NCBI GenBank assembly: GCA_011754535.1
Contig: JAAQVN010000001.1
Location: forward strand, 1,240,001 to 1,304,000
Reading direction: 5' to 3'
Source of the DNA: Enterobacter asburiae
GTDB lineage: Bacteria; Pseudomonadota; Gammaproteobacteria; Enterobacterales; Enterobacteriaceae
DNA length: 64,000 nt
In this document: in pieces, positions 40,633-50,828 of the stretch
Position numbering within the stretch: the first letter of the stretch is position 1
Layout: every line of letters starts with the position of its first letter
Position numbers and translations under genes: made by a program
Notes under the pieces: model-generated
What the model saw: the letters and a program-made list of their open reading frames with translations, nothing else
What the model was told of the DNA's origin: nothing
The model's database searches: none

Positions 40633-41697
40633 ATGAAATTCCCGGTCCTGTTAGCACTTCTTGTCAGTACCCTGCAACCCGTATTCGCCTCCGCGATCCC
40701 CGTACGCGTCGCCGCCGTGGAGCAGACCGCCCACGCCGCCGAGCGCCAGATCCCGGGCCGCATCGAAGCTATCCACACCGTTGAGCTGCGCGCCCGCACG
40801 GAAGGCGTGATCACCAAAATTCACTTCCGCGACGGACAGTACGTGAAAAAAGGCGACGTGCTGTTCGAGCTGGACGACGCCGAGCCGCGCGCCGCCCTGC
40901 GCCTGGCGCAGGCCGAGGTGAGAAGCGCCGAAGCCACGCTGCGTCAGGCGCAGCAGCAGCTTTCCCGATTTGAAAGCCTGGGCAGCAGCAACGCCATCAG
41001 CCGTCACGACGTGGATAACGCCCGCATGCAGCGGGACGTCGCCAGCGCCGCGCTGGAGCAGGCCAAAGCCCGGCTCGACACCCGCAGCGTCACCCTGAAC
41101 TACACCCGCATCGCCTCGCCGATTGACGGCCGCGTGGGGCACAGCCAGTTCCACGTCGGCAGCCTGGTCAACCCTGCCAGCGGCGTGCTGGTGGAGGTGG
41201 TGCAGCTTGACCCGATCCGCATCGCCTTTGCGCTGGAGGAGGGGGCATTTGCTACCAAAGCCGGACAGCATGCCGACATCAGCGCCATGAAGCAGGCCTG
41301 GCAGGCGTTAATTGACAGCAACGGCCAGCGCGTCAGCGGCGAGCTCACCTCCGTAGACAACTGCATCGACCCGCGCACCGCCAGCATGATGCTGCGCGCC
41401 GAGTTCGCCAACCCGCGCCATCAGCTCCTGCCCGGTGGCAATGTAAACGTGTATTTGCGCCCGGCAAGCGAACAGCCCGTGCTGACCCTGCCCGCTGCCG
41501 CGGTGCAGCAGAACGGCGACGGGTTCTTCGCCTGGGTGGTTAACGCCGACGGCAAGGCTGAAATGCGCCCGCTGAAGATAGCCGGACAGATCGGCCAGCA
41601 GTTTCAGATTGCCTCCGGCGTGAAGTCCGGTGAGCGAGCGATTACTAACGGCGCGCAGCGCGTGCAGCCCGGCGCTACCGTCCAGATACTCAACTAA
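40633..41697 (+). CDS. RND efflux periplasmic adaptor (AcrA/MFP family)
   Basis: 354 residues. A signal peptide (KFPVLLALLVSTLQPVFA) is cut near ASA-IPV; there is no lipobox. The adaptor plan is visible: first lipoyl half IEAIHTVELRARTEGVITKI, DGQYVKKGDVLFELD, a coiled-coil hairpin (residues about 95-150, RLAQAEVRSAEATLRQAQQQ), second lipoyl half LNYTRIASPIDGRVGHS, and the barrel and membrane-proximal domains (NVNVYLRP, AITNGAQRVQPGATV). It links the following RND pump to an outer-membrane channel. The genes lie nine bases apart. Confidence 0.9.
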   Translation: MKFPVLLALLVSTLQPVFASAIPVRVAAVEQTAHAAERQIPGRIEAIHTVELRARTEGVITKIHFRDGQYVKKGDVLFELDDAEPRAALRLAQAEVRSAEATLRQAQQQLSRFESLGSSNAISRHDVDNARMQRDVASAALEQAKARLDTRSVTLNYTRIASPIDGRVGHSQFHVGSLVNPASGVLVEVVQLDPIRIAFALEEGAFATKAGQHADISAMKQAWQALIDSNGQRVSGELTSVDNCIDPRTASMMLRAEFANPRHQLLPGGNVNVYLRPASEQPVLTLPAAAVQQNGDGFFAWVVNADGKAEMRPLKIAGQIGQQFQIASGVKSGERAITNGAQRVQPGATVQILN

Positions 41698-41706
41698 GGA
41701 GCCATC

Positions 41707-44700
41707 ATGCTGACGTTTTTCATCAAACGCCCGCGCTTCGCGATGGTGATTGCGCTGGTCATCACCCTGGTGGGGGCCATCGCGCTGAAGATTATTCCGG
41801 TGGAGCAGTACCCGCAGATCGCGCCGCCGGTCGTGAACGTTTCTGCCAGCTGGCCGGGCGCCAGCTCGGCCGACGTGGCGGAGGCCATTGCCACGCCGCT
41901 GGAGACCCAGCTGAACGGCGTGGACCACATGCTCTACATGGAGTCCACCAGTTCGGACGAAGGCACCTACAGTCTGAACATTACCTTTGCGGCGGGCACC
42001 GATCCGGACCTCGCCGCCATCGACGTGCAGAACCGCGTGGCGCAGGCCGTGGCGCAGCTGCCGACCGAGGCGCAGCAAAACGGCGTGCAGGTGCGCAAGC
42101 GCGCCACCAACCTGATGATGGGGGTAAGCCTTTACTCACCGAATAACACCCATACGCCGCTTTTCGTCAGCAACTACGCCAGCACCCAGGTGCGCGAGGC
42201 GCTGGCTCGCCTGCCGGGCGTCGGGCAGGTGCAGATGTTTGGCGCGCGCGACTACAGCATGCGCATCTGGCTGCGTCCGGACCGCATGAACGCCCTGAAC
42301 GTCACCACCGACGATGTGGCGCAGGCGCTGCGCGAGCAGAACGTGCAGGGGGCGGCAGGCCAGGTTGGCACGCCGCCGGTATTTAACGGCCAGCAGCAGA
42401 CCCTGACCATCAACGGGCTGGGGCGCTTAAGCCAGGCCGAAGACTTTGCCGACATCATCATCCGCGCGGGCGAGATGGGCCAGCTGCTGCGCCTGAAGGA
42501 CGTCGCCGCCATTGAGCTTGGCTCGCGCAGCTACAGCTCGGGCGCGCAGCTGAACGGGCACGACTCCGCCTACCTCGGCATCTACCCGACGCCGTCCGCC
42601 AACGCCCTGCGCGTGGCCGACTCGGTGCGCGCGGAGCTGGAGCGCCTCTCGACGCGCTTCCCGGACGACCTGGTCTACGAGGTGAAGTTCGACACCACTT
42701 CCTTTGTGGCCGCCACCATTAAAGAGATCGGCGTCTCGCTGGCGCTCACCATGCTGGCGGTGGTTATCGTCGTTTCCCTGTTCCTGCAAAGCTGGCGCGC
42801 GACGCTGATTGTCGCGCTCGCCATTCCGGTGTCGCTGGTGGGCACCTTCGCGCTGCTCTACGCGCTCGGCTACTCCGCCAACACCCTCAGCCTGTTCGCC
42901 ATCATTCTGGCGCTGACCATGGTGGTGGATGACGCCATCGTGGTGGTGGAGAGCGTCGAAACGCTGATGGCGGAAGGGCAGAGCCGCACGGCGGCGACCG
43001 CGCTGGCCCTGCGCCAGATTGCCGGGCCGGTCATCGCGACGACGCTGGTGCTGCTGGCGGTGTTTGTGCCGGTTGCGCTCCTGCCGGGGATTGTCGGCGA
43101 GCTGTACCGCCAGTTCGCGGTGACACTCTCCACCGCCGTCACGCTCTCAAGCCTGGTGGCGCTGACCCTGACGCCCGCCCTGTGCGCGCTGCTGCTGCGC
43201 CCGCGCCCGGAGAAGCCTGCTGCGGTTTATCGCGCCTTTAATCGCGGGCTGGACGCCACGCGCGGTTTCTATACCCGCATCGTGCACGTCTTAAACCTGC
43301 GCCCGTGGCTGGCACTGCTGGCCACCGCATGCGCGGCGGTGGTAGTGGTGTTCAGCTTTATGTCGATGCCAAAAGGCTTCCTGCCGCAGGAGGATCAGGG
43401 CTACTTCTTCGCCAGCGTCCAGCTGCCGGAAGCGGCCTCGCTGGAGCGTACCGAAGCGGTGATGACCACGGCGCGCGAACTCATCGCCAAAAATCCGGCG
43501 GTGGAGGACGTGATTCAGGTCTCCGGGTTTAACATCCTCAACGGCACCAGCGCCTCTAACGGCGGGTTTATCTCCATCATGCTCAAAGACTGGAGCGAGC
43601 GTCCGCCGCTGGACGAGGTGATGGGGAGCCTGCAGCGCCAGTTGCTGGCCCTACCGGAAGCGACCATCATGACCTTCGCGCCACCGACGCTGCCGGGGCT
43701 GGGCAACGCCTCCGGCTTCGACCTGCGCATTCAGGCGCATGCGGGGCAGAGCCCGGCGGAGCTGGAGCGCGTGACGCGTGAGGTGCTGGCGAAAGCTAAC
43801 CAGCATCCGCAGCTGAGCCGCGTGTTCACCACCTGGAGCAGCAATGTGCCGCAGCTGACGCTAACCGTTGACCGCGAGCGCGCCGCGCGCCTCGACGTGC
43901 CGGTATCACGAATCTTCAGCAGCCTGCAGACCGCCTTTGGCGGCACCCGCGCTGGGGATTTCAGCGTCAACAACCGCGTCTACCACGTGGTGATGCAAAA
44001 CGAGATGCAGTGGCGCGAGCGCGCAGAGCAAATCAGCGAGCTGTTCGTGCGTAGCAACAGCGGCGAGCGGGTGCGCCTGAGCAATCTCGTCACCATCACG
44101 CCGAGCGTCGGCGCGCCGTTCCTGCAGCAGTACAACCAGTTCCCGTCCGTGTCGGTGAGCGGCTCGGCGGCGGCTGGGGTGAGCAGCAGCACCGCGATGG
44201 CGGCGATGGGCGAGATTCTGGCGGAGAATTTGCCTGCGGGGTACAACTACGCCTGGAGCGGCATGTCATATCAGGAGCAGCAGACCGGCAATCAGGCGAT
44301 ATGGATCGTGCTGGCGGCGGTGGTGATGGCGTGGCTGTTCCTCGTCGCCCAGTACGAAAGCTGGACGCTCCCGGCGAGCGTGATGCTCTCGGTGCTGTTC
44401 GCCCTCGGCGGGGCGCTGGTCTGGCTGTGGTTGGCGGGCTACGCCAATGACGTGTACGTGCAGATTGGCCTGGTATTGCTGATCGCGCTAGCGGCTAAAA
44501 ACGCCATTCTTATCGTGGAGTTTGCCCGCGCGCGGCGCATGGACGGGATGGCGATTGTCGATGCCGCAAAGGAAGGGGCCTCGCGCCGCTTCCGCGCGGT
44601 GATGATGACCGCCGTGTCGTTCATTATCGGCGTCCTGCCCATGATGCTGGCGACCGGAGCGGGTGCCCAGAGCCGCCGCATCATCGGCACCACGGTGTTC

Positions 44701-44841
44701 AGCGGCATGCTGGTGGCGACCGTGGTGGGGATTGTGTTCATCCCCGCGCTGTTCGTGCTGTTCCAGCGCCTGCGCGAGTGGGGTCACGGCCTTACGGACT
44801 CGTCGCCCACAGCTCGCAGTGTTTCTGCACCAGAGAAATAA
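41707..44841 (+). CDS. RND multidrug efflux permease (HAE1 family)
   Basis: 1044 residues, twelve membrane helices and two large periplasmic loops. Typical start [20 protein letters not shown] and [16 protein letters not shown] [20 protein letters not shown]. The proton relay is complete: Asp-Asp in [15 protein letters not shown] (TM4) and Lys in [16 protein letters not shown] (TM10). The end shows [20 protein letters not shown]. It expels drugs or toxic organic compounds from the periplasm. No outer-membrane factor is encoded nearby, so TolC is the likely partner. Its last 50 bases overlap the convergent ybdK gene. Confidence 0.92.
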   Translation: MLTFFIKRPRFAMVIALVITLVGAIALKIIPVEQYPQIAPPVVNVSASWPGASSADVAEAIATPLETQLNGVDHMLYMESTSSDEGTYSLNITFAAGTDPDLAAIDVQNRVAQAVAQLPTEAQQNGVQVRKRATNLMMGVSLYSPNNTHTPLFVSNYASTQVREALARLPGVGQVQMFGARDYSMRIWLRPDRMNALNVTTDDVAQALREQNVQGAAGQVGTPPVFNGQQQTLTINGLGRLSQAEDFADIIIRAGEMGQLLRLKDVAAIELGSRSYSSGAQLNGHDSAYLGIYPTPSANALRVADSVRAELERLSTRFPDDLVYEVKFDTTSFVAATIKEIGVSLALTMLAVVIVVSLFLQSWRATLIVALAIPVSLVGTFALLYALGYSANTLSLFAIILALTMVVDDAIVVVESVETLMAEGQSRTAATALALRQIAGPVIATTLVLLAVFVPVALLPGIVGELYRQFAVTLSTAVTLSSLVALTLTPALCALLLRPRPEKPAAVYRAFNRGLDATRGFYTRIVHVLNLRPWLALLATACAAVVVVFSFMSMPKGFLPQEDQGYFFASVQLPEAASLERTEAVMTTARELIAKNPAVEDVIQVSGFNILNGTSASNGGFISIMLKDWSERPPLDEVMGSLQRQLLALPEATIMTFAPPTLPGLGNASGFDLRIQAHAGQSPAELERVTREVLAKANQHPQLSRVFTTWSSNVPQLTLTVDRERAARLDVPVSRIFSSLQTAFGGTRAGDFSVNNRVYHVVMQNEMQWRERAEQISELFVRSNSGERVRLSNLVTITPSVGAPFLQQYNQFPSVSVSGSAAAGVSSSTAMAAMGEILAENLPAGYNYAWSGMSYQEQQTGNQAIWIVLAAVVMAWLFLVAQYESWTLPASVMLSVLFALGGALVWLWLAGYANDVYVQIGLVLLIALAAKNAILIVEFARARRMDGMAIVDAAKEGASRRFRAVMMTAVSFIIGVLPMMLATGAGAQSRRIIGTTVFSGMLVATVVGIVFIPALFVLFQRLREWGHGLTDSSPTARSVSAPEK

Positions 44842-45913
44842 GCGAGCCGCCGTCGGCGATAAAGTCCCGCATGCGCTGTGCCTCGCTCTTGCCCTGCTTT
44901 AACAGCAGGGCGATTTCATTGATTGCGCTGGTCGCGCCGAGCTTCTCGGCCGACGGTGCAACCTGCTCCAGCAGCCACGCAATGTCTTCCGCTACGGTTT
45001 TGTGCTCGCCGGTGTGCACGTCCGTCAGGATCCCCTCCAGCCCGTAGCGACAGGCCTGAAAACGGTTAAAGCGGTAGAGCAGAAAATCCTTCTCCTGATG
45101 CTTATAAGGTCGTGCGGTTAACAGCCAGTGCGACGTCGCCTGAATAAGCCCGGCGATGTTAATCGCGTGGCCGAGCGTCAGCGGCGTATCCATCACCCGC
45201 ACCTCCACAGTGCCGAAGTGCGGGCTGGGGCGGATGTCCCAGTGCAGATCCTTAATGCTGTCGATCATGCTGGTCGAACTCAGGCGGCGGAACAGCCCTT
45301 CGAACTCCTGCCAGCTGTTAACCCACGGCATCTGGCCGTTATCCGGGAACCCCGAAAAAATGTTCAGTCGCGACGAGGCGAATTTCGTGTCCGTGCCCTG
45401 CATATACGGCGAGGCTGCCGCCAGGGCAATAAAGTGCGGCACGAAGCGCGACAGGCCGTGCAGCAGGTAAATCGCGTCGTCCCCGGTCCGGCAGCCGACG
45501 TGCACGTGCTGGCCGAACACCGTTGCCTGCAAAATCAGATAGCCAAAGCGCTCCAGCGTGACGTTATAGCGCTCGTCGTCGCACACCTCCTGACGCTGCC
45601 ACTTCTGGAAGGGGTGCGTCCCGCCGCCGCAAATCTGAATATGCTGCTCCGCCGCGGCGCGCAGAATGCTCTGCTGCATCACCGAGAACTGCGCCGCCGC
45701 CTGGTCGATGTTCTGGCACACGCCGGTGGCGATTTCGAGCATGCTTTCGGTAATGTCGTGTTTGACTTCGCCGCCTTTGATGTCGTCTTTGACGGCGGCG
45801 ATAAGCGCGGAGGAGTCCTGGCTCAGATCGTAGCCCGGCGGGTTAACCACCTGCAGTTCGAGTTCGATGCCGAGGGTGAACGGTTCAGAGGATTTAAAAT
45901 CAGGTAAAGGCAT
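44792..45913 (-). CDS. ybdK: YbdK, weak gamma-glutamyl-cysteine ligase (carboxylate-amine ligase)
   Basis: 373 residues, close to the 372 of E. coli Ybd[94 protein letters not shown] and ASSRLNIF are the GCS2 family signature; acidic residues in ELELQ and ESMLEI bind the metal ATP. In vitro it makes gamma-glutamyl-cysteine weakly. Its C-terminal coding end overlaps the RND permease gene by 50 bases tail to tail. Confidence 0.94.
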   Translation of the reverse strand: MPLPDFKSSEPFTLGIELELQVVNPPGYDLSQDSSALIAAVKDDIKGGEVKHDITESMLEIATGVCQNIDQAAAQFSVMQQSILRAAAEQHIQICGGGTHPFQKWQRQEVCDDERYNVTLERFGYLILQATVFGQHVHVGCRTGDDAIYLLHGLSRFVPHFIALAAASPYMQGTDTKFASSRLNIFSGFPDNGQMPWVNSWQEFEGLFRRLSSTSMIDSIKDLHWDIRPSPHFGTVEVRVMDTPLTLGHAINIAGLIQATSHWLLTARPYKHQEKDFLLYRFNRFQACRYGLEGILTDVHTGEHKTVAEDIAWLLEQVAPSAEKLGATSAINEIALLLKQGKSEAQRMRDFIADGGSLISLVQKHCELWATSP

Positions 45914-46017
45914 GGCGCACTCCGTTGTCTGTGAATGTTGAGTATAGACAACGGGTGTGGCGCGCTCGTCTCAGGGTGGTATAACTGATAGCAGGCTTAG
46001 CAAAAGGGGAGTGACTT

Positions 46018-46908
46018 ATGTCTGACCATCCAACCATTGCGCTGATTGGTCCCGGTGCGATTGGCACCACCATTGCCGCTGTGTTGCATGACGCGGGCCG
46101 CACGCCGCTGCTGTGCGGACGCACCGCACATCCGGAATTACGTCTGCGCCACGACGAGGGTGAAACCGTGGTGCCCGGCCCGGTATTAACCGATCCGGCC
46201 GACATTACGCGCCCCGTCGATCTCGTTTTCGTGGCGGTAAAAACGACGCAAAATGCCGACAGCGCAGGATGGCTGCGGGCTCTGTGTGATGAAAACACCG
46301 TGGTCTGCGCGCTGCAAAACGGCGTGGAGCAAAAAGCCCAGCTTGAGCCGTGGGTTAACGGCGCAGCGGTGCTGCCGTCGGTAGTCTGGTTCCCGGCGCA
46401 GCGCGAGCCGGATGCCTCCGTCTGGCTGCGGGCGAAGCCGCGCCTGACGCTGCCGGACGTGCCGCAGGCGCAGCGGGTGGTGGAGGCGCTTCGCGATACG
46501 CGCTGCGCGGTTGAACTCTCGGCAGATTTCGCTACCGTCGCCTGGCGCAAGCTGCTACAAAACGCGGTCGCCGGGCTGATGGTGCTGGCCAACCGCCGCG
46601 CAGGGATGTTCAGGCGCGAGGATATTAGCGAGCTTGCGCTGGCCTATCTGCGCGAGGGGCTTGCCGTCGCCCGCGCCGAGGGGGCAAAGCTGGATGATGC
46701 GGTGGCGGAGGAGATTCTGGCGAACTTCCAGCGTGCGCCAGTTGATTTGGGCACGTCGATCCTTGCCGACCGTCAGGCGGATCGCCCGATGGAGTGGGAT
46801 ATCCGCAACGGCGTGATCCAGCGCTACGGCCGCAAGCACGGGATTGCGGTGCCCATCAGTGACGTGGTGGTGCCGCTGCTGGCGGCGGGGAGCGAGGGGC
46901 CGGGCTAA
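46018..46908 (+). CDS. ketopantoate reductase (PanE)-like oxidoreductase
   Basis: 296 residues. Rossmann start IALIGPGAIGTTIAAVLHDA, then VDLVFVAVKTTQN, VCALQNGVEQ with the conserved Asn, and a C-terminal helical domain WRKLLQNAVAGLMVLANR with the catalytic-type Lys, and ILADRQADRPMEWDIRNGVI. This is the ApbA/PanE family; the motif GRPTEID of true PanE is altered to RPMEWD, so a related 2-keto acid or alternative substrate is likely. GGGGAG precedes the ATG. Its stop overlaps the convergent AraC gene by four bases. Confidence 0.82.
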   Translation: MSDHPTIALIGPGAIGTTIAAVLHDAGRTPLLCGRTAHPELRLRHDEGETVVPGPVLTDPADITRPVDLVFVAVKTTQNADSAGWLRALCDENTVVCALQNGVEQKAQLEPWVNGAAVLPSVVWFPAQREPDASVWLRAKPRLTLPDVPQAQRVVEALRDTRCAVELSADFATVAWRKLLQNAVAGLMVLANRRAGMFRREDISELALAYLREGLAVARAEGAKLDDAVAEEILANFQRAPVDLGTSILADRQADRPMEWDIRNGVIQRYGRKHGIAVPISDVVVPLLAAGSEGPG

Positions 46909-47699
46909 CGGCCGCTGTTTTTCCGTTCGGCAAAGTAGTGGGCGGGCGTGCTGCCCATCGCTTTACGGAACATGGTGATAAACGCATTCACGGATTCGTA
47001 CCCGAGCGTTGCCGCCACGTTCTGGACGGGCACGCCGCTTGCCAGCTCCCGCAGGGCAATAATCAAATGCAGCTGCTGGCGCCATCGCCCGAAGCTCAGC
47101 CCGGTCTCGCGCTGCATCAGGCGGGCAAACGAGCGCTCGCTGAGGGCAAGCCGTTTTGCCCACTCCTTCAGAGTGCTTCTGTCCTCCGGGCGGCTGACCA
47201 GCGCGTCGGCCATGGCGCGAATTTTCGGGTCAGTCGAGACCGGCAGGCTCAGCTTCTGCTGCGGCATGCTGGCGAGCTCGTCAAGCGTGACTCTGGTCAG
47301 CCTGGCGACGTGGCTGTCGGGAGGATAATCCACGCCTTCGCGCGTCAGACGATCGACCAGCTCCTTAATCAACGGCGAGATCGCCAGGGTGCAGCATCTC
47401 TCCGGCAGCGCCGCCGCGCCGGGCTCAATAAACAAATAGTTGAGATGCGCGTTCCAGGTCGCCCTGGCGCTGTGCGGGATCCCGCCGGGGATCCAGACGG
47501 CGCAGTCCGGCGGCACGATCCAGATGTCATTCTCCGCGTAACAGCTGACCGCACCGTATCGGGTAATAATCAGCTGGCCCTTGCGGTGGGTATGTACCGG
47601 CACTTCTGCGGCGTAATCCACGAAGTCCAGATGACGCGCCACGGCAGGGGAGGCGGTGGCGTCAGGGTCATACAGCGTATGAGCGAGTTGAGGTTTCAC
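46905..47699 (-). CDS. AraC-family regulator with N-terminal cupin domain
   Basis: 264 residues. The cupin part has HLDFVDYAAEVPVHTHRKGQ, AENDIWIVPPDCAVWIPGGI, PHSARATWNAHLNYLFIEPG. The C-terminal double helix-turn-helix is LKEWAKRLALSERSFARLMQ, ETGLSFGRWRQQLHLIIALR, LASGVPVQNVAATLGYESVN, AFITMFRKAMGSTPAHYF. It is divergent from the efflux operon at 47776 with only 76 bases between starts, so it probably activates that operon in response to a small ligand bound in the cupin. It lacks a LysR-type AaeR partner. Confidence 0.86.
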   Translation of the reverse strand: MKPQLAHTLYDPDATASPAVARHLDFVDYAAEVPVHTHRKGQLIITRYGAVSCYAENDIWIVPPDCAVWIPGGIPHSARATWNAHLNYLFIEPGAAALPERCCTLAISPLIKELVDRLTREGVDYPPDSHVARLTRVTLDELASMPQQKLSLPVSTDPKIRAMADALVSRPEDRSTLKEWAKRLALSERSFARLMQRETGLSFGRWRQQLHLIIALRELASGVPVQNVAATLGYESVNAFITMFRKAMGSTPAHYFAERKNSGR

Positions 47700-47775
47700 G
47701 ATTCTGGCAACATTTAGGTATTTTTTGACAGAATAGAGTATTTAAGGGCGTCTGTAAGCCGGTAATAATCCCGGC

Positions 47776-49752
47776 ATGAAAAACATCTTCTCTCATCCCG
47801 TGCGCCTGCCTGACGCGTTGCGAAACGACGCGGGCGCGCTGATCTACGCCGCGAAGAGCTTTGCCGCGGCGATGCTGGCTTATTACATTGCGCTCTCGAT
47901 AGGCCTCGAACGTCCCTCGTGGGCAATTATTACGGTTTACATCGTGTCACAGACGTCAGTTGGGGCATCGCTGAGCCGAAGCCTCTACCGGCTGGCCGGT
48001 ACCGTGGCGGGGGCCAGCGCAACCGTGCTGATTGTGCCCACCTTCGCGAATACGCCAGTCCTGTGTAGCGTGGTGCTGACGGGTTGGATCACGTTCTGCC
48101 TGTGGCTCTCCCTGCTGGAGCGCACGCCCCGGGCGTACGCCTTTGTGCTGGCCGGCTATACCGCGAGCCTGATTGGTTTTCCCGCGGTGTCCGATCCCGG
48201 CGGCATTTTTAACGTCGCCATTGTCCGCGTGCAGGAGATCGCTATCGGGATTTTCTGCGCGGCGCTGATTCACCGCTACGTGCTGCCCGCGCGCGTCTCG
48301 GGGCTGTTCAACGGGAAATTATCCCAGACGCTACAGGCCGCGCGCCAGCGGGTGGCTGATACCTTATCAGGTAAACCCGATGCGGCTTCCGCCCCTCTGC
48401 ATCTGGCCCTGGCGCTGCAGTTCCTGCAGGGCATAAGCCACCATATTCCGTATGATTTTGCTCTTTCAGCTCCGGTGCGGCAGGCCAGAAAGGCGATCCA
48501 CGATCGGCTGGCTCGGCTGGTTATCGTCAACTGTGAGCTTCACGATCGCCTGCCAGCGATCGGAACCCTGTCCACCGACGTGCAGGTATTGCTGAGCGAC
48601 GTTCAGGCCTGGCTTGCCGTTGAAGGCGCCAGCAGCACGGCAGAGGCGCTGCGGCTCCGCTGTGCGCTTCTCGTCGATCGGTATGCCGCGCAGGCGCAGA
48701 CCTTTGACGACGCGTTGCAGGTCAGTTTTATTCGCTACCTCTCGGAGGCCATCGCTCTTCTGCAGCAGTGCGAACGTCTTTCCGGGGCCATCCGCCATGC
48801 CAAACCCGTCGTTGGGGAGAGGCAAACCCGCGCGGCGAAAGGCTACGTTTTTCACCGCGATCCCCTCACCGCAGCCCGCACGGCGTTGGGGGCTTTCGCT
48901 ATCATCCTGAGCGGCTGTCTGGTCTGGATCTTCTCAGCGTGGCCGGATGGCGGTACGGCGGTGTCTATCCTGGGGGTCTGCTGCACGCTGTTTGGCAGCT
49001 TCGACACTCCGGCACCCCACATCGTGAAATACATCGTTGGCTCGTTCTGGGGCGTGGTCATTAGCCTGTTCTACAGCTTTGCGCTGCTGCCGCTGGTGAG
49101 CGATTTCCCGGTGCTGGTGGCGGTGCTTGCCCCGGCGTATCTGCTGGCCGGGTCGCTTCAGGCGCGTCCGCCCACCACGTTTATGGCGATGGGTATTACC
49201 CTGACGCTGCCCATTCTGTGCGAGCTGGGGGCGCACTACAGCGGAGATTTCGCCGTTGCGGCTAACACCGCCATCGCGCTCTTTGCCGCCACTGGTTATG
49301 CCGTCATCAGCATGAGCCTGCTGCAAACCGTGCAGGCGGATGGCGCCATCACGCGTCTGCTGAACCTGTGCCAGCGCGACATTTGCCGCAGCCTGAAGGG
49401 CACGCTGCGGGTTGATGAAACGCACTGGATCAACCTGATGATGGACCGAACCGCCCTGTTGCTGCCGCGCCTGCAGCGCAGCGAGCGTGCGCCAGAGCAG
49501 GCGCTCGGTCGACTGCTGCACGCGCTGCGCCTGGGGCTTTCAGTCATGCATTTACGCCGCAGTGACGCACCGCCCGGCAGGGAGGTTGACGCGCTTTTTC
49601 ATCGGATAAACGCCGCAGACCGCCACGCCTTACGCGAACGCATCGTTACCCTTATCGAACGCCATCTGCCTGCGGCAGATGAACATACGCGCCAGTTGGT
49701 CTTCAGGCTGGTGGATCTGCACTGTGCATTACGGGAGCCGGACCATGGTTAA
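47776..49752 (+). CDS. FUSC/AaeB-like aromatic acid efflux pump subunit
   Basis: 658 residues. Two repeated halves each with about five to six membrane helices: ALIYAAKSFAAAMLAYYIAL, SIGLERPSWAIITVYIVSQT, SVGASLSRSLYRLAGTVAGA in the first, and DPLTAARTALGAFAIILSGC, WIFSAWPDGGTAVSILGVCC in the second, separated by cytoplasmic helices. This is the FUSC/aromatic acid exporter family including AaeB, which exports hydroxybenzoates with an AaeA adaptor. The next two genes (DUF1656 and HlyD-like) complete the AaeXAB-type set, though in the order B-X-A. Confidence 0.88.
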   Translation: MKNIFSHPVRLPDALRNDAGALIYAAKSFAAAMLAYYIALSIGLERPSWAIITVYIVSQTSVGASLSRSLYRLAGTVAGASATVLIVPTFANTPVLCSVVLTGWITFCLWLSLLERTPRAYAFVLAGYTASLIGFPAVSDPGGIFNVAIVRVQEIAIGIFCAALIHRYVLPARVSGLFNGKLSQTLQAARQRVADTLSGKPDAASAPLHLALALQFLQGISHHIPYDFALSAPVRQARKAIHDRLARLVIVNCELHDRLPAIGTLSTDVQVLLSDVQAWLAVEGASSTAEALRLRCALLVDRYAAQAQTFDDALQVSFIRYLSEAIALLQQCERLSGAIRHAKPVVGERQTRAAKGYVFHRDPLTAARTALGAFAIILSGCLVWIFSAWPDGGTAVSILGVCCTLFGSFDTPAPHIVKYIVGSFWGVVISLFYSFALLPLVSDFPVLVAVLAPAYLLAGSLQARPPTTFMAMGITLTLPILCELGAHYSGDFAVAANTAIALFAATGYAVISMSLLQTVQADGAITRLLNLCQRDICRSLKGTLRVDETHWINLMMDRTALLLPRLQRSERAPEQALGRLLHALRLGLSVMHLRRSDAPPGREVDALFHRINAADRHALRERIVTLIERHLPAADEHTRQLVFRLVDLHCALREPDHG

Positions 49753-49960
49753 CGATCTCAATATCGGCGGGGTTTTTATTCCGGGGCTGCTGATGGTCGC
49801 CCTCGCGGCGCTGGTCTGCACGCTGGGCCTCGTCGCGCTTTTCTCTCTCAGCAGGCTCTACCGGCGCTTGCCGTTTCGCCCGCTGATGGATGTTTCCACC
49901 TGGATTGTCACCTTTTTCCTGCTGATGCAGGGCCTGACTGCGTTGGGGTTATTGTCATGA
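49745..49960 (+). CDS. AaeX-like DUF1656 small membrane protein
   Basis: 71 residues from the ATG at 49745, overlapping the FUSC gene by eight bases. INIGGVFIP-like NIGGVFIPGLLMVALAALVC, TLGLVALFSLSRLYRRLPF and STWIVTFFLLMQGLTALGLL give two transmembrane helices with the DUF1656 layout. Genes of this family accompany FUSC/HlyD efflux pairs; its role is unknown but it may help complex assembly. It overlaps the next gene by four bases (ATGA). Confidence 0.88.
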   Translation: MVNDLNIGGVFIPGLLMVALAALVCTLGLVALFSLSRLYRRLPFRPLMDVSTWIVTFFLLMQGLTALGLLS

Positions 49961-50823
49961 AATCACTGCTTTCTTTACTGGCTCGCTATGCGCTGACGTT
50001 AAGCGTCGTCGCGGCGGCCACGCTTCTGGCGTTTCTGATGTGGAAACACTATGCACATACGCCGTGGACCCGCGACGGCCGCGTGCGGGCGGACGTGGTG
50101 CAGATAGCGCCGGACGTCTCCGGGCCGGTCATCAGCGTGGCCGTGCGGGACAACCAGTGGGTGAACCGGGGCGATGTGCTCTACACCATCGATCCGCGCT
50201 GGCTGAAGCTGGCGGTGGTCAGCGCGCAGGCTGACGTCGAGTCGAAACGCCATGAAATGCTGATGCGCCAGGACGCGGCCCATCGCCGCACGCTGATTAA
50301 AAACGCTATTTCGAGCGAGGATTTGCAGCAAACCGGCAGCGCGGCGAACGTCGCGGCGGCCAATTATCACGGCGCGCTGGCCGCGCTGGATCTGGCAGAG
50401 CTTAATCTGGCGCACGCCACCGTCCGTGCGCCAGTTTCGGGGTACGTCACGCACCTGCGGCTTCGCCCTGGCGATTATGCGACAGCGGGGGAGACGAAGG
50501 TCGCCATCGTCGATGCCCACAGCTTCTGGGTGGTGGGGTACTTTGAAGAGACCAAGCTGCGCCATATCCGCGTCGGGGATGCCGCGCAGGTGGTGCTGAT
50601 GGGGTACGAGCCGGTCATCACGGGTCACGTGGAGAGCATCGGACATGGGATCGGGGACAGCAACGATGAGACGGGCGGGCTGGGGCTGCCCGACGTCGAG
50701 CCCACCTTTAGCTGGGTCCGGCTGGCGCAGCGCGTGCCGGTGCGTATTCATATCGACAGGTTGCCGGAGGGGGTTGAGTTGGTGGCGGGGCTGTCGGCGA
50801 GCGTGGCGATAGATAAGGAGTGA
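49957..50823 (+). CDS. HlyD/AaeA-family periplasmic adaptor subunit
   Basis: 288 residues. A single N-terminal membrane helix (LTLSVVAAATLLAFLMWKHY) anchors it. Then PWTRDGRVRADVVQIAPDVS, GPVISVAVRDNQWVNRGDVL, a short helical hairpin (KRHEMLMRQDAAHRRTLIKN), VRAPVSGYVTHLRLRPGDYA, and SFWVVGYFEETKLRHIRVGD. These match EmrA/AaeA-type membrane fusion proteins. It bridges the FUSC pump to an outer-membrane channel. Last gene of the operon; it nearly meets the convergent VOC gene. Confidence 0.9.
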   Translation: MKSLLSLLARYALTLSVVAAATLLAFLMWKHYAHTPWTRDGRVRADVVQIAPDVSGPVISVAVRDNQWVNRGDVLYTIDPRWLKLAVVSAQADVESKRHEMLMRQDAAHRRTLIKNAISSEDLQQTGSAANVAAANYHGALAALDLAELNLAHATVRAPVSGYVTHLRLRPGDYATAGETKVAIVDAHSFWVVGYFEETKLRHIRVGDAAQVVLMGYEPVITGHVESIGHGIGDSNDETGGLGLPDVEPTFSWVRLAQRVPVRIHIDRLPEGVELVAGLSASVAIDKE

Positions 50824-50828
50824 AGCGA

